Shown here one piece after another: positions 1 to 9,100 of a DNA stretch of 64,000 nt. Each line of letters starts with the position of its first letter. Positions within the stretch are counted from its first letter, which is position 1. The notes under the pieces were generated by a model, which ran no database searches, had not been told where the DNA came from, and saw only the letters and a list, made by a program, of their open reading frames with translations. Location: NCBI RefSeq assembly GCF_023715405.1, contig NZ_JAMBOC010000001.1, forward strand, positions 2,170,001 through 2,234,000, written 5' to 3'. The translations under genes and the position numbers were made by a program. The DNA comes from Solibacillus isronensis (GTDB lineage Bacteria; Bacillota; Bacilli; Bacillales_A; Planococcaceae).

Positions 1-1344
1 ACCATCTGCTCGCAGTGAATCCAATTGTCCGGTTTCATCACGAATTAAAATATTATTTCCTTGCTCGTCTACAGCTTTATAATTAATCCAACCGTTCCCA
101 GATGAATCAATACTTAATGTTGTATTTTTTACTGTTACAAGTTGCGATTCAAGCTTTTCATTAATATCACCAATTGCCACGACTTTCGCATTTGGCCCTT
201 CTCCTCCTGTAACATTTTCAATCACAGCCGCACTATCCAACTGCAAAAGTCCTCTGAAATCAGCTAATTTACCAGTCAATGTGACCTCATCGCCTACAGA
301 AACATTTAAGCTTGTTGGTCGAACAGCAATACCACCCGTTTCATCTTGAACGGAAATCGTATTTTTCAGCTTAGCTGCAACTTTTCCTTTCACTGTCACT
401 GTTGTTCCTACAGCCTGTCCACGCACCTCGGCAATCGTTGGAATATCCTCTTCATTTGTCACAGTATAAGTGAAAGTTGTGACATCACTATTTTCCATTT
501 CTTCCGCAACTGCAATCGCTTTAATTGTAGTTGTTTGATCAATTACTATTGGTTCACTATATAGTTTGCCATTTTCAATACTTGGTTTTGAATCATCTGT
601 TGTGTAGTAAATAACCGCTCCATCAGTAGTAGTAGATAAAGTTATTGTAGTCCCCTTTGATACTGTTGATGAAGGTTGCGAAGCTGTTACTACTGCAACT
701 TTTGATTCTTCGGGTGGTGTTACTACTCCGCCATCCATCGTATGTAGTCCAAGATGGCTATAATCACCAACCTCATAGGCAATCCATTCTCCAGATAAAT
801 CCACATCATCATTTATAATTGTATCACCGGATTTGACATTACTTTTTCTAACTAATGTTACATCTTTTGCAAAAGTTTCAGCAGATCCTACTTTACCAAT
901 TGAATCAATTATTTCAGTTCCTTTTTTTAGAACAATTTGATCATTCCCATTAAAGTTTATAACCCCTGTATCTTTTTTATTTCCTTTAGAGACAATAGCA
1001 TCATCTGTACTATTATAGATTACATAAGTCTCACTATGTTCTAGCATTCCATCTAACTTTAAATTAGCAGTCGAACTTGTCTTACCCTCAGTAGGAGTAC
1101 CTGTATCACCTTTATTTGCGTAAAGATCTAAGTTATATAAACTTAAATCAATAGTTTTCCCGGTCCCATTATACAATTCAATTGCTTTATTAATACTAGT
1201 ACCCTCAATATATTCCGAAATAATTAAATCTGTCGCTAATGTTTCGGCATTTGTGACAACTGGTGTTGCAGGTACTACAACACTTGCTACTAAACTTGTT
1301 GCTATAAATGTATTAACATTCTTTTTCCATTTCTTTTTGTACAA
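1..1344 (-). CDS. Secreted lamin-tail-domain / OB-fold surface protein (3' end beyond window)
   Basis: The frame is open from the TTG at 1344 to the window edge (448 codons, no stop), so the C-terminus is missing. The TTG is chosen because an AGGGAG ribosome-binding site sits 10 nt upstream and the nearby ATG (1330) is out of frame. Residues 1-33 form a signal peptide (basic YKKKWKK start, hydrophobic core, cleavage near TNA). A lamin-tail domain follows (LIISEYIEGTSINKAIELYN), then a chitobiase-like module (GAVIYYTTDDSKPS), then an OB-fold of the kind found in YhcR-type secreted nucleases (VRGQAVGTTVTVKGKVAAK). Families with this order often end in a nuclease or phosphatase domain, which would lie outside the window. 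It sits just downstream of a secreted 5'-nucleotidase, so a role in using extracellular nucleic acid is plausible inference. No catalytic motif is visible here. Confidence 0.8.
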   Translation of the reverse strand, partial: MYKKKWKKNVNTFIATSLVASVVVPATPVVTNAETLATDLIISEYIEGTSINKAIELYNGTGKTIDLSLYNLDLYANKGDTGTPTEGKTSSTANLKLDGMLEHSETYVIYNSTDDAIVSKGNKKDTGVINFNGNDQIVLKKGTEIIDSIGKVGSAETFAKDVTLVRKSNVKSGDTIINDDVDLSGEWIAYEVGDYSHLGLHTMDGGVVTPPEESKVAVVTASQPSSTVSKGTTITLSTTTDGAVIYYTTDDSKPSIENGKLYSEPIVIDQTTTIKAIAVAEEMENSDVTTFTYTVTNEEDIPTIAEVRGQAVGTTVTVKGKVAAKLKNTISVQDETGGIAVRPTSLNVSVGDEVTLTGKLADFRGLLQLDSAAVIENVTGGEGPNAKVVAIGDINEKLESQLVTVKNTTLSIDSSGNGWINYKAVDEQGNNILIRDETGQLDSLRADG

Positions 1345-1395
1345 TTAAATCTTTCTCCCTTCGTGTTGAGAAAACTTGACTATTATTAGAAAAAC

Positions 1396-1430
1396 AAAGC
1401 CTTCTTCCTCATCTTTAGAAGAAGGCTTTT
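1396..1430 (-). terminator. Rho-independent terminator after the 5'-nucleotidase gene
   Basis: A perfect 12-bp stem, AAAGCCTTCTTC (1396-1407) with GAAGAAGGCTTT (1418-1429), has a 10-nt loop and a T-rich tail on the minus strand (GTTTTTC). It lies between the nucleotidase stop and the ribosome-binding site of the lamin-tail gene. Confidence 0.85.
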
Positions 1431-1438
1431 GTATGAAA

Positions 1439-4036
1439 TTAAGAAATTGTATTTCCTTCAACAGTGATTCCGTTTAAGTTATATGAACTAGCTTCTAAAT
1501 CTGAATAATTCAGATTACCTTCAACTGTAATGTTTAAAAGTGTAAACCCACCTGTTACCTTACCTTTAATAGTTAAATCCCCTTTAATTACAGCGTTTTC
1601 TAATTTATCAAAGTCTTTAATATTCACAGTTACATCGCTAGAATATACTTTAAATTTTTCTATCGATCCAGAGAAGGTTTCTTGTTCAATCGCCCCACCT
1701 GGAATTTCTGATCCCGGATTCTGTTGACCAGCTAAATCTACAATACGGCCTTCAATTTCAGTAGGAATTCCAACTTCTTTAAGAGATACTAAATGATCAC
1801 GGAAATTTTCCCAGTCTGATAAGCCAAGATCTGTTACACGACCTTCTGCATAAGCTTTTGCAAATGGTGTATACCCATCTCCACCTTGTGCAGTAAATGC
1901 GTTTGTTGCAATTTTATAAGTTTCATTATCTTGAATAGTTACATATCTTCCATCTGTAGATTTGTATTCAATTGAAACTATGCGTCCACCTTTTGATTTT
2001 GATGAATCATATTTAACTTTTGCTCCTGATACATGAAGGAATCCACCATTTTCTCCCGGTAAATTCCCTAAGCTAATTTCAAATGCTTCTTTAAGCTCGG
2101 AACCAGTTACATTCATTACAGCCAATGTATTACCAAAAGGTAAAACTTTAATTACTTCACCGACTGTAATTGGACCTTTGTCAATTGCAGCACGAATACC
2201 ACCACCATTTTGTAAAGCCATGATAACATTATCACCTGTGAAATCTTTTGCTTTCGAAAGCATCCCATCAGTGATTAAGTTACCTAGTATTGTTTCATTT
2301 TTACGAACACTTTCTCCAGTTGTATTACCTACATCTCCAGACCGTGGATTTAGTAGCGGTGTAATAGCTGATACACCTATTTCTGTTGAAGATACAGAAT
2401 CTACTCTTTCTTTGTACTCTGCCAGAATTGATTTAGCATCTGCATCTTCCACTTGAGAACCAATCGCTATCAACTGGCCATCGTGTTTAACTACAACACC
2501 TTTATTGTCAAATTCTACATCCAGTACACCTAAGTTATTATTGTTCGCACCTGTTTGTACAATTATTGTTGGTGTCTCATCTTTTGAAACAACAACTGGT
2601 TTATTTAGGGCTGTATGTGTGTGGCCACCTACGATTACATCGATACCTTCCACTTCTGCAGCTAATATTAAATCATTGTCTACAGCCGCATTATCGTCAT
2701 ATCCGATATGTGTAATAGCAATAATTTTGTCAACACCCATGTTTTCAAATGCTTTTACTGCTTTTTCAGCTGCTTTTTTATAATCTTCGAATGTTATTTT
2801 GCCCGGGCTGGAAATATCCTCTGTTTCTACTGTAGTTAATCCGAAGATACCAACTTTTTCTCCATTAATCTCTTTTACAATGCCGTTATAAATTTTTCCG
2901 TTTTTCGGTTCACTTGAAACAATGTCACTGAACAACCCCTGAAATTTCTCATCCGCTTCAAAATTAACGTTTGCACTAACAAACGGGAAGTTGGCACCAG
3001 CAATAAAATCAGCTAATGCTTTATGACCTTCCGTGCTTGATCCTAAGTCGAATTCATGATTTCCAAATGTCATTGCATCATATTTCATCAGATTCATAAA
3101 TTCTAAATCTGCTTTTCCTTCGAATTCATTAAAGTAGAGAGTACCAGAAAATACATCTCCAGCATTTAACAATAAAGCATCTGGTTTCTGTGCTCTTACT
3201 TCTTTAACAGCTGTAACTGTTTTAGCAATTCCATCCAAGCTTGCATGTGTATCATTTGTATGCATAATTGATAAATTGAAATTGTCTTTAGGCTGTTCTA
3301 TTGAAGTTTCAATTTTAAAATTACCATTTACTTTACTTACAGTTACTGAAACTACCAAATTTTTATTTTCTTTATCTTTTACTGTAATAGTAGCTTTTCC
3401 TTCAGCTTTAGCTGAAACTTTAATTCCTTCTTCAGTAACTGTAGCTTTTGCAATATTTTCATTCGATGATACTGTACTTTTAGCAGTTAAACCTAAATCT
3501 TTATTCAATAAAGTTTTAATGATCTCAACCGCTCCAGGTAATTCTATATTTTCTTTATTTACGATTTTGGGAGGCTTTACACCGGATTCCAATTGAATTA
3601 GTGGTGCAGTATCTGCCACCACTATTTCTTTAACTTCTTTAGAAATAACAATATTTTTAGATGTGATACCCCTTAGATCAATCTGGCTATCTTTATTATC
3701 AGAATTAATAACAATTGTTGCGTTCTCTAATTTTATTCCTTTTAAATTTACCGAATTTTTTATTTCAATGTTACCAATCTCTAAATCCTTTAAATCAATT
3801 ATTGCTTTTTCATCAGGATTAATAATTACTTTTGTATCTTTTAAAGCTTCACTTGTTTTGTCTTGAATTTCTACTTGTTTTTTTATTTCTAACTCACCAG
3901 TTATCTTTGTATTCCCAGTTAATTGTACATCTGCATGAGCTACGATAGCAGGCGAGCCAACTAAAGATGTAAAAGCAACCGAAGATAAAATGGCGTAACT
4001 TGTATATTTAGCAGAACGTTTATTTCCCTTTTTCAT
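1439..4036 (-). CDS. Secreted 5'-nucleotidase / 2',3'-cyclic phosphodiesterase family protein
   Basis: The protein has 865 residues. A signal peptide (1-36, ending AHA-D) is followed by a beta-rich repetitive stretch (37-150) and a BIG2-like module (about 165-236). A calcineurin-like metallophosphoesterase domain starts near residue 254: HTNDTH at 259-264, GDVFSG at 293-298, GNHEFD at 325-330, then GGHTHT. The 5'-nucleotidase C-terminal domain follows (QNGGGIRAAI, PFGNTL, FTAQGGDGY). A second beta-rich tail closes the protein. The family removes phosphate from extracellular nucleotides. No SLH domain or LPXTG anchor is seen, so attachment is unclear. The start has a strong AAGGAGG site. It lies downstream of the alternative S-layer exons, with its own terminator on each side, and is probably transcribed alone. 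Confidence 0.92.
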   Translation of the reverse strand: MKKGNKRSAKYTSYAILSSVAFTSLVGSPAIVAHADVQLTGNTKITGELEIKKQVEIQDKTSEALKDTKVIINPDEKAIIDLKDLEIGNIEIKNSVNLKGIKLENATIVINSDNKDSQIDLRGITSKNIVISKEVKEIVVADTAPLIQLESGVKPPKIVNKENIELPGAVEIIKTLLNKDLGLTAKSTVSSNENIAKATVTEEGIKVSAKAEGKATITVKDKENKNLVVSVTVSKVNGNFKIETSIEQPKDNFNLSIMHTNDTHASLDGIAKTVTAVKEVRAQKPDALLLNAGDVFSGTLYFNEFEGKADLEFMNLMKYDAMTFGNHEFDLGSSTEGHKALADFIAGANFPFVSANVNFEADEKFQGLFSDIVSSEPKNGKIYNGIVKEINGEKVGIFGLTTVETEDISSPGKITFEDYKKAAEKAVKAFENMGVDKIIAITHIGYDDNAAVDNDLILAAEVEGIDVIVGGHTHTALNKPVVVSKDETPTIIVQTGANNNNLGVLDVEFDNKGVVVKHDGQLIAIGSQVEDADAKSILAEYKERVDSVSSTEIGVSAITPLLNPRSGDVGNTTGESVRKNETILGNLITDGMLSKAKDFTGDNVIMALQNGGGIRAAIDKGPITVGEVIKVLPFGNTLAVMNVTGSELKEAFEISLGNLPGENGGFLHVSGAKVKYDSSKSKGGRIVSIEYKSTDGRYVTIQDNETYKIATNAFTAQGGDGYTPFAKAYAEGRVTDLGLSDWENFRDHLVSLKEVGIPTEIEGRIVDLAGQQNPGSEIPGGAIEQETFSGSIEKFKVYSSDVTVNIKDFDKLENAVIKGDLTIKGKVTGGFTLLNITVEGNLNYSDLEASSYNLNGITVEGNTIS

Positions 4037-4081
4037 TCTTTAAATCCTCCTTAAGAGATTCCGTTAGATTTCCAAAATTAA

Positions 4082-4121
4082 ACTAAGGTGAAAGGTTATA
4101 ATCCCCCTTCCACCTTAGTAT
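4082..4121 (-). terminator. Terminator after alternative exon B
   Basis: The inverted repeat ACTAAGGTG...CACCTTAGT with inner AAGG/CCTT pairs is followed on the minus strand by TTAATTTT. It lies directly downstream of the stop codon of the exon at 4135-4425 and upstream of the nucleotidase gene. Confidence 0.75.
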
Positions 4122-4134
4122 CAGTGGTAGTCTT

Positions 4135-4425
4135 TTATTTAAATGTTACATCTTTAATAGATACTGAATCCATATCTAGAGTGACACCATTTTTATCAAT
4201 GATTTTTAATTTTTCGACAGTTCCACCTTTTAATAAACCTGACAGCTTAATTTTTGCTCCAGTTTTTACTTTAGATAAATCTATTGTTAAATCCTTGATC
4301 GTTTTTCCGTCAAGATTAAATACAGTACCGTCTGGAATTTCATCTTTAATCGTATACGCCTTCTCAACAACTCCCCCTTTAGCATCATTAATTGCTGTAT
4401 TAAAATTATCTAAAATCGAATTGCT
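4135..4425 (-). CDS. Start-less C-terminal exon B (candidate alternative 3' exon of the S-layer gene)
   Basis: This frame of 96 codons plus TAA has no start codon or ribosome-binding site. Its first in-frame codons (AGC AAT TCG) abut the end of a group II intron domain VI. The encoded segment begins SNSILDNFNTAINDAKGG, continues with beta-rich sequence (KTIKDLTIDLSKVKTGAKIK) and ends SIKDVTFK. Exon A at 4955-5344 begins at the same place relative to its own domain VI, in the same phase and with the same first two residues (SN). Either it is spliced onto an upstream exon or it is a gene remnant. The phase match and the conserved ribozyme domains favour splicing. No known family is recognised. 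Sure of: open frame, stop and intron boundary. Inferred: use as an exon. Confidence 0.6.
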   Translation of the reverse strand, partial: SNSILDNFNTAINDAKGGVVEKAYTIKDEIPDGTVFNLDGKTIKDLTIDLSKVKTGAKIKLSGLLKGGTVEKLKIIDKNGVTLDMDSVSIKDVTFK

Positions 4426-4515
4426 ATTCCCGTCTTATACCACGTGATGTACACCTGTGGCTTTCGGTTCGGGCCTACACCGTACAGGCGACTTTCATCG
4501 CATACGGCGTTCCGT
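4426..4515 (-). other. Second copy of group II intron domains V and VI
   Basis: Domain V occupies 4477-4510 (exactly 34 nt). It has a CGC catalytic triad, an upper stem GCGAT/GTCGC closed by a GAAA tetraloop, a two-nucleotide CT bulge and an 8-bp lower stem. Domain VI follows at about 4426-4474, with a CCCG/CGGG base, an inner CCAC/GTGG stem and an unpaired TATAAGA that can supply the branch-point adenosine. Three nucleotides (AAT) separate domain VI from the exon. Domains I-III are absent here, so this copy would have to work with the domain I of the intron at 5345-6052. Confidence 0.8.
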
Positions 4516-4530
4516 CAGTACACTTCCAAA

Positions 4531-4807
4531 AATTATTTCCCCATACATTATATGTAAACAAACTAGTTTTAATGCTATATTAATTCTATTTATTTATTTG
4601 TAAATAAATAGTAAACTTCTTACTATTCTATCCTCTCATTAAAGGTTGGGACTTTGTTATTCTTGCTATCATCTTGTTGCCTTATTTTCTTTTTAATATA
4701 TTAGTTCTTAAGTATAATTTTTCTTCCAGTTCCTTCAATAATCAGAGAAACCTTACCTTATTACAAAGTTAATATATTTGAGTATTAAATTTAAATACTA
4801 ACTCTCC
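4531..4807. other. AT-rich spacer between exon A terminator and second domain V
   Basis: About 280 bases with no open frame, repeat or recognisable promoter. If exon B is spliced, this stretch would be removed with the intron and would act as an extended domain IV region. Confidence 0.4.
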
Positions 4808-4847
4808 AAAAAAAAAGAGAACTGAGTACTACTAGACTCAGTTCTCT
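4808..4847 (-). terminator. Terminator after alternative exon A
   Basis: A perfect 12-bp stem, AGAGAACTGAGT (4816-4827) with ACTCAGTTCTCT (4836-4847), is followed on the minus strand by a run of nine T. It stands between exon A and the second domain V-VI copy, so transcripts reaching exon B must read through it. Confidence 0.9.
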
Positions 4848-4954
4848 TCTTCTTTATTAAGCTCTCCATTTATTCAAAATTCATAAAATGTTTTGTACAA
4901 CAATTTTAAATAAACTAATAAAAAAGCATTTAATAATGTCTCATTTAAGAGCTT

Positions 4955-5344
4955 TTACTGTAAAACACTTCCATCTTGACGTTCTGCTGTAAAGATACCC
5001 GTTTCAACTTCGTTTCCATCCTCATCTTTGAAAGTAATAGTGAATTGAGGTTTTTTACCAACATTAATTCCTAAATTAAATCCACCGTCACCATCATTTA
5101 TTCCAGGTCTACCATTATTCAAATTGATGGCTAAACTATTTCCTCCCGCTAAAGAATTTGTCGATACGGAAATTTTGTGTGTAGAATATGGTAATCCAAC
5201 TATTAGCAATCTATCTGCCCAACCAGGATTATTAGCATGGTGGTTAAAAAATGCTATTTTAACATTACCATTACCATACTCTACACCGTTTTTTAGGGTG
5301 CCCCCTTGTAATATGTCGGCAGGTATAACACCTAATGCGTTGCT
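4955..5344 (-). CDS. Start-less C-terminal exon A (candidate alternative 3' exon of the S-layer gene)
   Basis: This frame of 129 codons plus TAA starts AGC AAC GCA at the 3' end of the complete group II intron. It has no initiation codon with a ribosome-binding site at its 5' end. An internal ATG at 5209 also lacks one. The segment begins SNALGVIPADILQGG, contains FFNHHANNPGWADRL and an Asn/Gly-rich middle, and ends ERQDGSVLQ. It looks like an extracellular beta domain; no family is recognised. It shares its reading phase and its SN start with exon B. The obvious partner is the S-layer gene upstream, which would gain 129 residues by splicing. That fusion is inference; what is seen is an orphan C-terminal frame in phase at a ribozyme splice junction. 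Confidence 0.65.
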   Translation of the reverse strand, partial: SNALGVIPADILQGGTLKNGVEYGNGNVKIAFFNHHANNPGWADRLLIVGLPYSTHKISVSTNSLAGGNSLAINLNNGRPGINDGDGGFNLGINVGKKPQFTITFKDEDGNEVETGIFTAERQDGSVLQ

Positions 5345-6052
5345 ATTCTCGACTTATACCGCATTATCACGGCTTTCGTTTAGAGCCTTCACTATGCAGG
5401 CGGCTTTCACCGCACACAGCGATCCGTCAATATTTTTTTCCCTCAGTTTATTAATAGTTAAATTAACTATTCCGTCAACAAAAGAGACCAATCATGTTTT
5501 TTTACATGATTGGTATCTTTTAAACTTACTTTTGGGGAAATAAGTTTTATTAGAAATTTTCTACTGACTGGGTTCCTTCGCTCCTGCTAGTTTTACCCTC
5601 TCCATATATTACCATATGGATACAAACGGCTAGCAATCTACACTACTATGAACCCGCCGCCATCTTACTAGCTTCATTGGTGCTTACCCACCTCTTCTAG
5701 CAAGACTTCAAACGTTCCATTACTTCTATCCCTACTTTTGATGACCTTAGGCTTCCACTTTTCAGGAATAAGAACGACTAGTTTAACAGCCAATTATTCT
5801 AATCGCCATTATTTGATTTCACAAATAAGGATGAACACTAAACCCCTAGCTTCAACGTAGTATTCACTAACTCACCCTGGATCAACATGGATTCGTCTCC
5901 TAGCCATAGCCACCTTTTAAGGAGCCCCGCCTCATGTAATTGAGTACGACTTCACCTGACTTCATCCCTTCAACTGATTAAGCGTTTCACTGGATGCAGG
6001 AGGATTAGGCACATGTATAATGACTGTTCACAAGAGCGGGAATTTCACCCAC
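5345..6052 (-). mobile_element. Group II intron without an encoded protein, downstream of the S-layer gene
   Basis: About 700 nt with the hallmarks of a group II ribozyme and no maturase frame. Domain I carries both halves of the 11-nt tetraloop receptor: UAUGG (5904-5908, minus) and CCUAAG (5746-5751, minus). Domain III is recognised by GGAGCGAAGGAACCC (5570-5584). Domain V is 5389-5422 (34 nt, CGC triad, GAAA loop, CT bulge) and domain VI is about 5345-5388, with a TATAAG branch region. The 3' end is set at AAT before AGC, as in the second copy. The 5' end is uncertain: GUGGG at 6052 is preferred because the next bases can pair with GCGGG near 5650, but GUGCC at 6012 is possible. Splicing would need a maturase encoded elsewhere or self-splicing. 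Confidence 0.8.
5487..5514 (-). terminator. Terminator-like hairpin inside the intron (domain IV region)
   Basis: A perfect 11-bp stem, ACCAATCATGT with ACATGATTGGT, has a six-base loop and is followed on the minus strand by CTCTTTTGTTG. It lies between domain III and domain V, where other introns carry their protein gene. It could end transcription before the catalytic domain V is made. Confidence 0.6.
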
Positions 6053-6071
6053 TATTTGGAAGTAACAGTTA

Positions 6072-6122
6072 GAACAAAACCTCATGGAAGAGGCTAATAA
6101 AGCATTATCATGAGGTTTGTTC
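6072..6122 (-). terminator. Terminator after the S-layer stop codon
   Basis: AACCTCATG (6078-6086) pairs with CATGAGGTT (6109-6117), extended by GAACA/TGTTC. The minus-strand tail is TTTTGTTCT. The 22-nt loop contains GCCTC, which could pair with the 3' arm instead, so two exclusive folds are possible. It ends the unspliced S-layer message about 60 nt after the stop codon and immediately precedes the intron. Confidence 0.7.
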
Positions 6123-6178
6123 CACTTCTTTCATTCAAATAAATTTGAATTTATGAAATAACGTTTCGTTTATTTTTA

Positions 6179-9100
6179 TTAAGGAGTTACAGGAGCAGCT
6201 GCTGTAGTGATATCTAATTTAGCTGATACATTGCCCGCAGCATCAATTACATATACATCATATGCAGTCGCTGCTTGTAAGCCAGTAATAGCAGCAAAGC
6301 TTCCATCTGCAGCAGCAGTAGCAGTTCCTACAGGAGTTGCAGTAGTAGCAGCAGCTCCATCAGCAACAATCTTAACAGTAGCTCCACCTTCAACTGAGCC
6401 AGCAGCTCCAGTTAATTGATTAGCAGCTATAGTTAACTTAGTAACATCAGCAGCAGTAGGAGGTTGTGTATCTCCACCTAATTCAACAGTAGTTGCATCA
6501 ATATCAGCAATCGTATTACCTGCACCGTCTTTTACAAAACGAACATCTTTAGCAGAAACTGTTGCAGCAACAACCGCTTTTTCTAAAGTGATTACTAACT
6601 CAGTGCTAGATGCAGTAACAGCAGTAACTGCCACAGATTTACCTAAGTTGTCTTTTACAACGAAGTCAGTAGTAGCGCCTGATGTAGCTGTAACTGCTTC
6701 GTTGAAAGTAATCTTGATTTTATTACCGTTATTATCATCTTTTTCAACTTTCTTAACAGTTGCACTAATTTCATCTTCAATATCTTGAGGAACAATTGCG
6801 CCAGCGATTTTTTCGCCTAGAATATCAACTGTTGAAGGACTCGTAGCTACAGTAAGTTTTAATTTTGCACCTAAAGCAGTTTTTACATCTTCTGCAAGAT
6901 CACCTTTTAATGTGAAAGTAGCAGTTTTGCCATCAGAAGATAATTCTGAATAAGCAATTTGTTGACCTTCGATTTCGAAATCACCTTGGTTTAATGATTG
7001 AATTGCTTTAGTGAATTCTACTTCAACTTTATCAGTTGCAACTGCAGTAACAGATTTAATATTTGTAGCAATTGGAGTGTCTACAGCTTTAGTAGATTGT
7101 AATCCACTTAGGTAGTTACCTGCTAAGTCTTTAACTAATTGTACTTTAACTGTGATGTTTCCAGCAGCAGGAAGATCATCATTAAAGCTTAGAACAACTC
7201 CTTTTGAATCGCCAGTTACATTGAATGATGCAGGTGAAATAGTTTTATTTGGAGTTACACTTGTGTTAGTAATTGTGTATTTAGCAGAATCAACGATTGA
7301 GCCATCTCCACTTGTAGCCATAGCTTCACTAAATTCAATGTAAAGTTGTTTGCTATTTAAACGAGTTACTTTATCAAATGTTGGAGCAGTAACATCTTTC
7401 ACTGATAATGTAGTTGAATAAGGTAAAATTACATTTTTCAATGTAGTGTTATCACTTACACCAGTAATAGATAAAGTATAATCTTGATTGTCTTTCAATG
7501 TGTTCAATAATGTAATTGTAACTTCTTTATCTTTTGATACATCAACTGTACCAGAGATATATTGAACTTTTCCATCTTTATCTTTAATTACGTAGTTAGC
7601 TGCTTTTTTAGCAGAATCTGCATCTAAAGATTTAGAGAATTTAATTACGATTTGTTTGTTATTTGAATCTTTAACAAAAGTAGTACTTAATACTTCTGGA
7701 CGTGTTTGATCAATTACAGGAGTTACTTGAACTTTAGTATCTTTATCAATTACGTTTCCAGAGTAATCTTTTACATTTGTTACATACAAGTCTGTAGTGT
7801 AAACAAGTTTATTAGAATCAGCGAAAGTAAACTCATAAGTGTCATCAGCTAATGCTTTTACATTTGAAGCTTGTTTCTTAGATGCACCTTGCATCCAGTA
7901 AACGTTTGAAGCGAAGACTTGCTCAACAGGTTCAGAGAACTTAAGCACTACTTTTTCAAATGATGCACTTACCACTGAAGTTACAGTTGGAGCAGTTTTG
8001 TCTTCAACTACATTAAATTTATTTTCAACTTTAAGAGCTTTAAAGTCATTGTAATCTTGAATACCTTCAGCAGTTAATGTATGTTCACCATCTGTTAAAG
8101 AAGAAGATAATTTAATGATTACAGATTTACCTGTTGTTTGAATTGAACCAACAACAACTTTCCCATCAATTGTAAAGTGAGAAGTTTGTGCAGCTTTAAT
8201 TGGCTCACTGAAAGTTACACGTACTGTTTTGTTCCCTAAAGCTTCAACTTTAGAAACAGTTGGTAAAGTATTATCAAGTGGTTTGAAAGCTAAATCTTTT
8301 TCATTTAATACTTTAGCGCCAGCTTTGATATTGCTGATTGATAATTTGTATTCAGCTTGATTAGTTAATGTATTTTTTACTGTTAAAGTTACAGATTTAG
8401 CATCCTCAGATACAGATACAGAATCTACTTCTGGAGAATTAGTTCCAGAAAGTGAATAGTTAGCAACTTCGCTAGCACTTGATTTATCAACAGTACCGTC
8501 GAAAGTAACAACAACTTCTTTCAGGTTAGTTGCACTTACTGACTCAACCTTAGCAGCACCTGTGTAATCGAAGTCAGCTTTTACACCGTTTACTGACACA
8601 GTACCTTTTGTACCATCTAAGTCAGCATGTACGATTGTATATTTAGCGCCTGTTGCATCAGCTGTAACTGAAGTTGGAGTTACTGCAGTATCATTTACAG
8701 TGATTTTGAAGTCAGCAGCTGTTAAATCAGTTTGAGCTTCAGCTAAAGTAACTTCTAAAGTAGTAGAGTTAATTGCTTTGATTTCAGATACAGCAATGTT
8801 TGCAACATCAGTTACAGCTGTGTAGTCAGCATTGATTGTTTTGTGTAAGAATGACGCGAATTGACCGCGAGTTGTGTTACCTTTTGGGTTGAATGCAGGT
8901 GCAGCTGGGTTAGTAATGTCATAGAAGTCTAATACAGAAATCGCTGAACGAGCTTCTGCTTTAGCTTGAGTTAAGTCATTTACATCACCTTTGAAGTCTT
9001 GAGTAGCTACGTACTCTTCTAAGCTGATATCGTAAACAGTATTTACTGTACGTACTAAAGTAATCGCCATGTTTTCGCGAGTAATTGGGTCACCAGCTAA

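Noticed and set aside
6030-6052. GGGTGAAATTCCCGC resembles the core of an FMN riboswitch
   Set aside because: The other conserved riboswitch helices are absent and no riboflavin gene follows; the motif fits the first helix of the group II intron.
6012-6122. Group IIC intron simply inserted after a terminator
   Set aside because: The position after a hairpin fits class C targeting, but the duplicated domains V-VI and in-phase start-less exons are not explained by simple insertion. Kept only as a fallback.
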